Below are positions 57,101-63,257 of a stretch of 64,000 nucleotides of DNA, piece by piece. How positions within the stretch are numbered: position 1 is the stretch's first letter; every line of letters starts with the position of its first letter. The translations under genes and the position numbers were made by a program. Under the pieces are notes generated by a model, which did not search any database, was not told the origin of the DNA, and was given only the letters and a program-made list of their open reading frames with translations. This stretch comes from Prosthecobacter debontii (lineage in GTDB: Bacteria > Verrucomicrobiota > Verrucomicrobiia > Verrucomicrobiales > Verrucomicrobiaceae), in NCBI RefSeq assembly GCF_900167535.1, contig NZ_FUYE01000005.1:124001-188000 (forward strand). Reading direction: 5' to 3'.

Positions 57101-60100
57101 CGAATTGCAACGACAGCCACTATTGTTGGGAACGGTAATGGTATCTTGGCGGTCTCAGGAGGCCAAACTCTCGCCGTCGATCCTGATTTTTATGGGCGTA
57201 ACGGGGGCATTTTTGCCAACTGGTGGCTCGGATCTCAGGAAGGTAGCGGCACCGTGAGTGCCAACAGCCTCATGCCTTGGGGACCGATGGGCGATGAATA
57301 TCGCCTCGGTGGTGGTCACAATGGCACGGTGACCATGAACCCTGCGTTGGCGGGTTCTGACCAGCTTTCTGGCACATCTCGCTTAGTGGTAGGCGGTGGT
57401 CAAAACGTGATGGGCTATGGTGGTGTAGCCATCGGCAGCAACGCTAGCAATTCCTTCGAAGGAGGAACCTTGGTTTCTCGCACACGTGACTTGTCTGGCG
57501 CGTTTCGAGGCGCTCCATTAATTCTACAAGGTGGCCAGGTAGGGGCGTCCAGCTACCGTTCCATGCTCGGTTTTGGCGATGTGGATGTGTTCGGGGAAAT
57601 TCGTATGGAGGGGGGCAGTAGCACTCTGCGTGGGGCAGCTGGCGCGAATCTTAACAATTTGATCTTCCATCCTGGGTCTCGCATTCGGTTCGATAACGGC
57701 ACCGTGTTCGCTTATGCTGGTAGCCAAGGGCGTTGGGCGGACAGCACGGGCATGACCTTGAACACTGCAGTTCTGGAAATGTATGGTGACGATACCAACA
57801 ATGAGTTTAACTCGGAAACGATTGGCAACTTGACAATCGGTGGTGGCTCCGAAGTGGCCCTGCGTCGGCGTGGAAGCAACTGGGCCGAACTGAAGGTGGG
57901 TGACATCATTCGTTCGGGAGATGGCACTCTCATGATTACGACGATGGTGGACAGCACCAACACGGCTAACATTCTCGGTGCTTCAGGAACAGCTTCTGCA
58001 CTTCGTCTCATCGCTGCCAATGGCTCGTCTTTGGTGGATTCCCAAGGAATGGTAGAGCCTTGGATATTCAGCCGCGTGGATAGCCAATTCTTGAAGTATG
58101 ATTCGACCAATGGCTTCCAATTGATCACTCAAGGAGGCGCGCCGTCGAACTACAAAGCGATCACGACAACGACACTCACTCCCGGAACCGTGGTGCCAGC
58201 CAACGATGGTTCGGAAATTGTCAGCCTGGAAGGAAGTGCTACCTTCACTCTGGGTGGAAACTTGGATGTCCATGCTCTGCGCGTTCAGCGTGATATCAAC
58301 ACCAACGCCGCCGCTGGCTACGACAGCATTACCATCCGCAGCGGTGGTTTGATGCAGGTCAGCAGTAACTCGCCGACGATTAACGCCAACCTGTATTTCG
58401 GCGTCAATGGAACCAAGGAAGCCTTCTTGTCTGCCAGCAATAACACCCTGCAGCTCAATGGTAAGATTTACGCCACTAAGGTGGTCAAATCAGGCACTGG
58501 GTTCGTGAACATCCGCTCTGAGCAGTCTCAGTTCACGGGGGATTGGGTGGTTAACGGCGGTGGCATTCAGTTCTTGACCCCAGGCGCAGCCAGCACGGGT
58601 CAGGTCTTCTTGAATGGCAGCCGCATGAACGACCGCGACAATACGTTTAACCTGACGGAGGTTCGTTATAACTTCAATCCGGGCACTCCTGATGTCTTCA
58701 CCTGGACGGGTGGCAAGATCACGGCGACCGATTACAACCGTATTTATGGGATCTCGGCGACAGACCGCACCATTCAGATCCCTGCGATTGATCTGAAGAC
58801 GACCAATGCAGTGGCTGGCACCGGCCAAGAAGGCGCCGTCGTTCTGCGTATGGACGGTCTCCGCAGCGTGATGCGCACAGGCGCGGTGACCTTGTATGAT
58901 CACTATTTGCTGAACATTGAGACAGATCGTGGTGGCCCTGGAGCAACCACAGGAGTCCAGCTCGGTAGTGGCACAGGTGTCAATGGCATTTACAACCAGG
59001 GATTGTTCGATGTTCGGAAGATCGGTATCGGTATGCTGATCCTGGGTGACAACAGCTCTAGCTTTATTAACGGTCGCACCTTCACCATCGGTGAGGGAGG
59101 TGTCCGTGTGATGCACAATGGTGCCTTTGGTGATGCCAGCATCAGCGCGATCATCAACCCGACAGGAGCCCTCGAGATCGGTGTTCCTAATTGGACTCCG
59201 ACCGCGAATTTGACTCAAGCATGGGGTTCGACAGAGCGTTGGGCTGTGAACCAGGCTCGTGGCAGTGGTAACTACACTCTGCCGACCGGTGTTCACCTCC
59301 AGATCATGGCCAGCCAGACCGGCACGCGCACCATCGACCTCGATGGAGGTTCCATCATGGGCTATCTGCCTCTCGACTGGGAGCAAGTGGCCGTGAACCA
59401 TACTCTGACCAGTGGAATCACCGTCAATCTGTTGTCCGACTCTTATCTGGGGCAGCTTTACCCAGCCGGCACCTCGAACGGTAGCAACCACTTCATGTAT
59501 GACATGGGCAAGATGAACACCACCACGAACCTGAATCCGAATGATCCAGGTCTGCGCGGCTCCTACCTGCACATCGATGGCAACATCACCGGTAACTTCG
59601 ATCTCACGAAGGTTGGCCAGGACATGATCATCCTGAGTGGTGCTGCCAACAGCTTCCGTAATACCAACATTGAGAATGGTGTTCTCCAGATTGGCCGCAA
59701 TAATACACTGCCAGTCACGACTGAGCTGACGACTCGGTTCTCCGGCATGTTCGATCTGAACGGCTACAACCAGGAAGTGGCTGCCCTCAAAGGCACAGGT
59801 GGTTCCATCCACAACGGCGGCTTTGACTACAATACGCTGACCGTGAATCAGTCGACGAACACGGTGTATGGCGGTCAAATCAATGGCTCCACCAACTTGG
59901 TTAAATCCAATGCCGGTGAATTGACACTGAGTTCGGCCAATAACGCCTATGTGGGTGACACCAAAATCAATGCGGGCCGATTGGTCTTGACGGGATCTGG
60001 AGCGATCAATGAAAGCCGCTGGATTCAGGTGGGGGCAGGTGCTGGTTTTGATGTCAGTGCCCGCACGGGAGGCAGCTACTCCTTTGACGGGGTGATCAGT

Positions 60101-60814
60101 GGAGGTGGTGTCGGTGCTCTGCGCGCTGACAATACCAACCGTGGCAGCATCCTCGGGTCTCTGGTCGTAACGGATGCTATCGGACTTGTCGGCCGCAAAG
60201 GCACGCTCGCTCCAGGTCTCAGCAGCACGGGCGGACTGAGCAATGCCGGGGACCAGATCGGTCATCTTTACATCAGTCAAAACCTCACTTTGGCCGCAGG
60301 CACAGCGACCGATCCTGTGGAACGCCTGACACTGCAACTCGGCGGTGCGACGACGACTCTGACAGACCTGGGATGGAATGGCGAGGACTACTCCACATTC
60401 ATTTTGGGCTTGGGCACTGGCACTGCAGATCAACAGGGCGCTCTGAACGGCACTTTTGGTAATCTCAGCGGCCACGACTACGTGAATGTTGGGGGAGAGT
60501 TGAACCTCAATGGAGATGGCACGATTCGAGTGAGCTACTCTAGCAACTATGCCCCTCAGGTCGGTGATGTTTTCAACCTGTTGGATTGGACGACGATCTC
60601 CAATGTAGGCTTCTCGGCGGGTTCCGCTCAGCGTCTTGGTGGTGGCTATGAAAGTTCAGATTTGTATCTGCCTACCCTCTCTCCTGGGTTGAGCTGGAAC
60701 ACCAGCCTGTTTGCCAATTACGGCGTCCTGGTTGTCGTGCCTGAGCCAAGTCGTGCGCTGCTGCTGATGGGTGCTCTTCTGGCCCTGGGCTTCCGCCGCC
60801 GCCGCGCGAAATAA
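48125..60814 (+). CDS. Giant PEP-CTERM autotransporter-associated beta-strand-repeat protein (4229 aa)
   Basis: A single uninterrupted 12.7-kb gene. A basic N-terminus and hydrophobic core lead to a likely signal-peptidase site after residue 38 (PVASA). Nearly all the rest is Gly/Asn/Thr/Ser-rich with periodic beta-strand repeats, for example GDGMLILSGANTFTG (about 173), EQGTLWLNGNNTYNGTTTI (about 1338) and GELTLSSANNAYVGDTKI (about 3931); a long beta-helix is expected. Residues about 2215-2610 and 3088-3490 are diverged copies of one module. There is no C-terminal barrel; the end is VVPEPSR, a hydrophobic helix and RRRRAK, a PEP-CTERM signal. Cys is almost absent. The product is probably a surface or matrix fibre. 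No Shine-Dalgarno is visible before ATG 48125; ATG 48128 is equivalent. A strong terminator follows. Confidence 0.92.
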   Translation: MMTSQSTSTSANHRPRRGRWLSRALATVAVMSLPVASAQTLWTPNLPGSYSWQTSTNWLPNVLPSSNGALAELLNPIAPGVQTVTLDGAVTLGGLTFSNTQGTNFFLAPGTGGTLAFNSGGLGNAAIVQTGSASNVISAPISLAENLKVQVDAGNLNLAGVISGTGFGLVKEGDGMLILSGANTFTGANTLNDGITLALVNNAFGGTAGGTTVSNGATLALGGINGNGITVTDTWTVGGSGYLGLGAIRGMYGVNTNALSGNVTFTGDTVIHNDVVGTLQFNGNIVMDQNVRFNTHGFISLNGVVTGSTDIVKYGLSGLRFANNTSANTYSGSITSILGEVRAEFVNAYQNVSRFTMRNSNLQLVFLNTANSTEGRLNDATPIDLYGGRIRLENSGFTGNPAFNFAETVGAVTLKGGGSMMDMRGNTTSTSVLLTLSSLTREAMGSTLYMEVNGTISGAAQLGTSTQSRILNLATVNHYNGTIGGWATTRLINGSGEFVKYGSNGYTALVAADYSTDSAQTTWTGGTLNVKLTSNGATLTGNRSINTMNIYTDTARTLDLGGFTLSVENGGIMFSRNSSGGPTHTISNGFITAGAGSTGTYELFLHTANANGIVSAVITDNGLNPVSVVKAGPNTVSLMANQAYTGSTYMNEGVLRDFIGYRSFDPSYSAIPSTNINVVGSIVGQSVLEYDRDFTRALGAGSNQIQFTGGTGSGFSAYGSPIKVNFGGSGAPVTWGSTYFNPSIFTLNGGNATHVVTMVNPLDLNGEVRYIRLDGGSSGGGRAAIGRFEGDLYNGGIVKRGGGTLVIDNAKTYSMGTTVSEGLLWVRGNGNLGTNVIGNDIGIGGAGALHIDSPANVGSNQRIVIHNSDNSNAAAIGFGPGYGDGSNIAFQSFNTGSAPLSSGGNNIFVTNSQSGQARRVAVQIYGMETAVDFPGLIRNVAPFAEVWFGATTANAIFTGATITPTGNTAVDTSRAFRLGSGGGTLTITNANVLTGAFPLIVGAPDQNARTNIGGVIYLPQAQNYSGQVTVGSGGALVVGQNGALSTTNNTINLRSGDLRLSLQTGTYFATDSQYAARNIDVAGGNATLRAESLGGSGQSLITLNTLRLDGNDRVLTTYSSTTRQNGFLFLGKTTLTNTSAGNSYIDVGFDNQGFNSGFIYLMGVVEQTGTGDRTLIKRNGGTLVLGEANTFKGGLQVQQGNLVLTHLSAGGVGTTITMAVNNDRTARLNFMKDGSGPFLYNYPLSFTGGNNGSNRIVTVAPETVSPTNVNQEIQVPSISWAAVASVTNFDLITDGAHGYRFTVNGDVALARDINFRTRGALTTVQGAITGAFNVLKAEQGTLWLNGNNTYNGTTTINNGYLVLGHNNALGTGTSAVTFGSTGTSQILLNGARTISRNITNSATAGVQTLGGLDGTDPKTFSGSITMTRGLNVSAMTGGDVNFTGVISAAGALNKVGTGTVVLNPTSGTGNTYTGGTTVTAGTLIGKAQTTSGNPFGTGAFTVANGTIQLDGRTGATSSAISTAGLTVSGGARVVVNDQASDAFSTTFGFSTLARSGAGTVTFVPQLGNLGTQELITFSTNPTLGNGIVGTWAVRTASGSNAAADYVTTTGSGPYSITTASYGGTGNLDLASGATQVFNAGATASLLTANRSVYAFRSDAAVDLATYKLSVGSSGQAGIILNNGASITGSTGSQLDFGNNQLNLYVDSAAVSSISVPLTNVRDNSTNTFSTNVDPAVNNAPVFVKFGRGVLQLNTAATFQGGITVNEGTLRAGAANVFPTFTNLNAVSGSIVTISPGATVDLNNFDQEFGNLSGGRAGAEFQFAGGVLNLGAAKLTVGRESPGTTATQTFSGQVVGGAGSRIIKVGSGRLVLDNISGNTPNSLDVLEINQGIVRTWLNDQSWATPTSFASSIPSTTTVLLRGGEWEAYAIGDSTGNQQIIQLGNNVIHQGGDSIIDASRPTGGGGNKLLTFGTLTLDVQRFLSTGANTYIPRFDGLTTLTNHARVQNDSQLVLAGGISDGGNYYTLTKIGASDLTIDKDNSATWSGGLVITQGTLYLGTRGADEIRAPGVTLTLNAQANAGTGDIILNQGFTTTTAIRMAAPSNVLTAQGQRLQTFGSETSGTVRIDLGTDAPLSSYGLRSTSNGSISLGLGDGGLYTSTLDQAAMGSGRWGISAFQGATFYMPSTLGVGFDNTYRFLGTNGGVLGLVSANVLTGDNSVVLGRSPLSVGNVPTNSIAQIRTYGNQNYTGNTTIHRGADYGSIGNILIFHGDYATPQFEVYGRLEARGDGRFTNDAGAQVNDVILRPGGALRLDYNMDVNDQFVIARLENSNLGFSTHENKWGDNEPMILDGAQFGIINSSGRVNSETIGEVTVKGGAGIFLERNGTNGQPILITNEGIVRDGQAVLALRNTTVAELGSSALQSQKFYINDPAWVAANMHNGMFDPWFFSATNLGYLSYNTDTGVVNMPYVTGTGASFLAGLTNTSVAHYSTAGNATLSGTVNSYALRVTGTTTLTGQQINLHSGGLITNGAVTIDSNLYFGNGTTPVEGIIYAADNTLTINGKVTAANLTRGGPSTVVLANTTNAITGNIQVNGGTLIANGPGTLGTASTITLHADYHNNNNGSQMPVLSLRTASTDETFNHEIVIAQNVPIARIDLNRFGSVALPSTRTITIPTLTVKGTDGAGGTLLQIESNTPNSNLFYNLTVNGETKLQGSSGIGIRVNTATTTFNGAVTSTAAITKTGNGVLRFNSASNSLTGDFILNRGEWFTVGDTATVGGTGNIISNFGVIRMANTSGTTGIRFSAPNQTVTVNGQTTFVNQRVGSTNAHISIGATNNTNGNIFTTNNSPWIIFQAASFGDQININSSVVINDAPWFRTDSAFTLFRNGSVVSGEGKLNKAGTYLLAFDNNAPNTYAGGTDVWAGELQVRQANGTLGQGAVRVFAGASLAVRGISSLGATGVTQIVTSNSAFPVIGLRGNDGAATFSDTFNSVINRIATTATIVGNGNGILAVSGGQTLAVDPDFYGRNGGIFANWWLGSQEGSGTVSANSLMPWGPMGDEYRLGGGHNGTVTMNPALAGSDQLSGTSRLVVGGGQNVMGYGGVAIGSNASNSFEGGTLVSRTRDLSGAFRGAPLILQGGQVGASSYRSMLGFGDVDVFGEIRMEGGSSTLRGAAGANLNNLIFHPGSRIRFDNGTVFAYAGSQGRWADSTGMTLNTAVLEMYGDDTNNEFNSETIGNLTIGGGSEVALRRRGSNWAELKVGDIIRSGDGTLMITTMVDSTNTANILGASGTASALRLIAANGSSLVDSQGMVEPWIFSRVDSQFLKYDSTNGFQLITQGGAPSNYKAITTTTLTPGTVVPANDGSEIVSLEGSATFTLGGNLDVHALRVQRDINTNAAAGYDSITIRSGGLMQVSSNSPTINANLYFGVNGTKEAFLSASNNTLQLNGKIYATKVVKSGTGFVNIRSEQSQFTGDWVVNGGGIQFLTPGAASTGQVFLNGSRMNDRDNTFNLTEVRYNFNPGTPDVFTWTGGKITATDYNRIYGISATDRTIQIPAIDLKTTNAVAGTGQEGAVVLRMDGLRSVMRTGAVTLYDHYLLNIETDRGGPGATTGVQLGSGTGVNGIYNQGLFDVRKIGIGMLILGDNSSSFINGRTFTIGEGGVRVMHNGAFGDASISAIINPTGALEIGVPNWTPTANLTQAWGSTERWAVNQARGSGNYTLPTGVHLQIMASQTGTRTIDLDGGSIMGYLPLDWEQVAVNHTLTSGITVNLLSDSYLGQLYPAGTSNGSNHFMYDMGKMNTTTNLNPNDPGLRGSYLHIDGNITGNFDLTKVGQDMIILSGAANSFRNTNIENGVLQIGRNNTLPVTTELTTRFSGMFDLNGYNQEVAALKGTGGSIHNGGFDYNTLTVNQSTNTVYGGQINGSTNLVKSNAGELTLSSANNAYVGDTKINAGRLVLTGSGAINESRWIQVGAGAGFDVSARTGGSYSFDGVISGGGVGALRADNTNRGSILGSLVVTDAIGLVGRKGTLAPGLSSTGGLSNAGDQIGHLYISQNLTLAAGTATDPVERLTLQLGGATTTLTDLGWNGEDYSTFILGLGTGTADQQGALNGTFGNLSGHDYVNVGGELNLNGDGTIRVSYSSNYAPQVGDVFNLLDWTTISNVGFSAGSAQRLGGGYESSDLYLPTLSPGLSWNTSLFANYGVLVVVPEPSRALLLMGALLALGFRRRRAK

Positions 60815-60840
60815 ATTGGGAGTCGGTAGATTTCCTTGGT

Positions 60841-60880
60841 AAGACCTCCGCCTTCAATCGGGCGGAGGTCTTTCTTTATC
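60841..60880 (+). terminator. Rho-independent terminator of the giant repeat-protein gene
   Basis: AAGACCTCCGCC (60841-60852) and GGCGGAGGTCTT (60861-60872) pair perfectly over 12 bp with an 8-base loop, followed by a T-rich tail (TCTTTATC). It lies 26 bases after the stop codon. Confidence 0.93.
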
Positions 60881-60930
60881 TGAGGAAGGTCCTTGCGTCA
60901 GCAGTGAAGTCTGCGCCATCATAGGGGACA

Positions 60931-61635
60931 ATGCTGCCGGAAATCACCCAATTGCTCAAACTCCAGGAGCGCGATCAGCGCATCCGTAGCCTTCAAAAGG
61001 AACTCAAGGATATCCCCAAAAACGAAGCGATGGCCAAAATGCAATTGGCTGGGGACCAAGCCGCCACGGACTCAGCCACTCAAAAGGTCAAAGAAATCGA
61101 GGTCAAAATTAAGGGCGTGGAGCTCGATATCGCCACCCGCCAGAATTCCATCAAACGCCTTCAGGATCAGCAGTTTGAAACACGTAAGAATGACGAATTC
61201 CAAGCCTTAGGACACGAAATCAAGCGTTATGAGGGAGATGTCAGGGCTTTAGAAGATACGGAGCTGGAGCACATGGAGGCTCTGGAGGAGGCCAAAGCCG
61301 TGCTCAAGGAAGCTCAGGCCAAGCTGGCGGTCACCCAGGAGCGAGTGAACGGAGATTTGAAAACACTGGCCATCCGAGCAGAAGGGGTCAAAACGCGGTT
61401 GGCCTCGGAAGAAGCGGAACGTGCTACGGCAGCGGCACCCGTCGAAGCACCAGCCCTGGATCTCTACAATCGACTCTTTACCAAAAAAGGTGATTCGGCA
61501 GTGGTTGCACTGACGAATGGGATCTGCGGGGGCTGTCACATGAAAGTGGTGATGGGTACCATTCAGCAACTGAAGGCTGGGGAGACGATCACCCAGTGTG
61601 AAAGCTGTGGGCGTATTTTATATTTGGTGGAATAA
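60931..61635 (+). CDS. Coiled-coil protein with C-terminal C4 zinc ribbon (CT398-like)
   Basis: A 234-residue cytosolic protein. Residues about 5-170 are a long, charged helical hairpin with heptad character (LLKLQERDQRIRSLQKELKD, later LEHMEALEEAKAVLKEAQAK). Residues about 195-234 are a zinc ribbon with Cys199, Cys202, Cys223 and Cys226 (CGGC and CESC). Proteins of this type, first described by structure from chlamydiae, are conserved in many phyla; a link to nucleic-acid or motility-related complexes has been proposed, but the exact role is open. It starts 50 bases after the terminator of the giant gene and is followed by the DUF486 gene. Confidence 0.87.
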   Translation: MLPEITQLLKLQERDQRIRSLQKELKDIPKNEAMAKMQLAGDQAATDSATQKVKEIEVKIKGVELDIATRQNSIKRLQDQQFETRKNDEFQALGHEIKRYEGDVRALEDTELEHMEALEEAKAVLKEAQAKLAVTQERVNGDLKTLAIRAEGVKTRLASEEAERATAAAPVEAPALDLYNRLFTKKGDSAVVALTNGICGGCHMKVVMGTIQQLKAGETITQCESCGRILYLVE

Positions 61636-61644
61636 CCTTTGAGT

Positions 61645-61989
61645 ATGGACTGGCCGGTTGCCAAAGCGGTAGGGCTGTTGTTTGCCTCGAATGTCTTCAT
61701 GACCTTCGCGTGGTATGCTCATCTCAAGGATATGAAGGCCAAGCCGTGGCTCATTGCGGCGCTTTTGAGCTGGGGCATCGCATTATTCGAATACCTGCTC
61801 CAGGTGCCGGCCAATCGGATTGGCAGCACCGTTTTGAGCCTACCTCAGCTTAAGATCTTGCAGGAAGTGATCACGCTGACGGTCTTTGTCCCCTTTGTCC
61901 TGTTCTACATGAAGCAGCCCCTGAAATGGGACTACCTCTGGGCGGCACTGTGCATGTGTGGAGCAGTTTACTTCATCTTTAGAAAGTAG
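61645..61989 (+). CDS. DUF486 / DMT-like small membrane protein
   Basis: A 114-residue protein with four transmembrane helices (about 5-24, 34-53, 68-88 and 94-112) and the family features FMTFAWYAHLKD, LLSWGIALFEYLLQVPANRIG and a C-terminal YFIFRK. DUF486 proteins look like half-size drug/metabolite transporters; no substrate is known. I chose ATG 61645; a TTG at 61639 is in the same frame. It lies nine bases after the zinc-ribbon gene, so both are probably on one transcript. Confidence 0.88.
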   Translation: MDWPVAKAVGLLFASNVFMTFAWYAHLKDMKAKPWLIAALLSWGIALFEYLLQVPANRIGSTVLSLPQLKILQEVITLTVFVPFVLFYMKQPLKWDYLWAALCMCGAVYFIFRK

Positions 61990-62088
61990 CTGGCTCAAAC
62001 ACGATGGGAAATCAGGCATAGAAGGTTGCTGATAGGTGGCGGAAACGTGGCTTGCACCGTGGAGCCAACCCACCGGCCTAACCAACTT

Positions 62089-62736
62089 GTGAGTATTCCT
62101 TGTCTTCGTCCTGTCTTTGCCTCATTGGTCCTTTTGTCGCTGCCTGCGTAGGCGTTAGATGCCTGGGTGCTGGCGGATGGGCGTATGTTTGAGGCTCAGG
62201 TGAAGGAGGCGACACCGGGAACAGTCCTGTTCACCATGGACACGGGGGCTGATCAGCCTTTGGAAATCACGAAACTTTCGGAGCGTAGTAAAAAACAACT
62301 CATTGAGTTGTTAGGCCTCGGTGCCACGGCGGTCACCCCTGTGGCTCCGATGGCTGCCGTAGCTCCGGCCCCAGAGACTCTGCCATCTGCGGCGACCCCG
62401 GGCATGCCTTCGACTCCCGCTCCGGCTGCGGCCATGGTCGCGGTGGCTCGTGACCCCAATGCGGTGAATGCCAAGGATGTGGGGTGATTGGAAGCCAACT
62501 TTGGCTTGGCTACGACCGTGGTTGGGAAGGTAAAGCGCGTGGCCACGCTTGGGAGCAGTGGTCACAAACTGATGGAGTTCGAAGGCACCGATTTCAATAT
62601 CGCCATCAATCGTCGTCAGGCTGAACAGCTCGGGTCGTGCTTTGATGGATTGCCGGGTAAGACCGTTCAGATCAAAGGTAAGATCAGCAAGTATAACGAA
62701 AGTTGCAAACTCAGATCAACGCTCCATCTGAATTGA
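62089..62736 (+). pseudogene. Secreted-protein pseudogene with two in-frame stop codons
   Basis: One continuous frame reads GTG 62089, a signal peptide (MSIPCLRPVFASLVLLSLPA), a TAG at 62149-62151, then ALDAWVLADGRMFEAQVKEA through an Ala/Pro-rich linker to AVNAKDVG, a TGA at 62485-62487, and finally LEANFGLATTVVGKV to a normal stop at 62736. If the TAG were CAG, the signal peptide would end LPAQA, a textbook AxA cleavage site; TGA could come from CGA or TGG. Both are single transitions. The intact protein would have had about 215 residues: an N-terminal SHD1-like small domain, a linker and a C-terminal OB-like part (GKVKRVATLGSSGHKLMEFE). The function is unknown. Confidence 0.75.
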
Positions 62737-62768
62737 GCCTCGTGCAATGATGCCTGACTGCTACGCCC

Positions 62769-63200
62769 TCATTTACTCACGGGCTGGCCGGCTTTGAGCC
62801 AGGCGTCCAGTCCGCCTTTGAGGATAACGAGTTGTTTGAATCCTTGCTGGGAAAGCTGCACAGCGGCTTTCTCGGAGCGTCCCCCCAAGGCACAATAAAG
62901 CAGGTAAGGCTTGTCGTGATCGAGTTGAGCCAGCTTGTCAGCGGTGCTGCTCTGGAGGAAGTCATAGTGGTGGGAGCCCGTGAGGCGACCTTCTCGGGTG
63001 ATTTCCTCGGGCATGCGCAGGTCGATCACCGTTGCTTCGGGGTGGGCCGTGAGCCAAGCGGCCACTTCTAACGGGGAGAGCTGCTGCACGCTGGCCGGGA
63101 GCTGAATCTTCGGAGGGCCGAGTTCCACATTATCCGGGAGAGGAGCGGCATCGATTGCCGCGTAGGTGAAGCAGATCAGGAGAGACCAAAAGAAACGCAT
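62769..63200 (-). CDS. Exported rhodanese-like protein
   Basis: A 143-residue single-domain rhodanese with a signal peptide (residues 1-19, RFFWSLLICFTYAAIDAA). The fold shows ATVIDLRMPEEITREGRLTG and the active-site loop YCALGGRS with catalytic Cys103, ending KGGLDAWLKAG. Rhodaneses carry sulfur as a persulfide; exported single-domain forms are often of unknown purpose. I chose ATG 63200 because the signal peptide starts there; the frame is open to 63236. It lies downstream of the ModA-like gene on the same strand (57-base gap) and converges on the pseudogene. Confidence 0.88.
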   Translation of the reverse strand: MRFFWSLLICFTYAAIDAAPLPDNVELGPPKIQLPASVQQLSPLEVAAWLTAHPEATVIDLRMPEEITREGRLTGSHHYDFLQSSTADKLAQLDHDKPYLLYCALGGRSEKAAVQLSQQGFKQLVILKGGLDAWLKAGQPVSK

Positions 63201-63257
63201 GACGGACAGAGGGATAAGTGTGGAATCAAGAGGCACGGCTGTCGGAAATGAGCGGGT

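Noticed and set aside
58490..60475. A 661-codon minus-strand frame opposite the giant repeat protein
   Set aside because: No domain, no start signal, and the plus strand has clear repeats, a PEP-CTERM end and a terminator.
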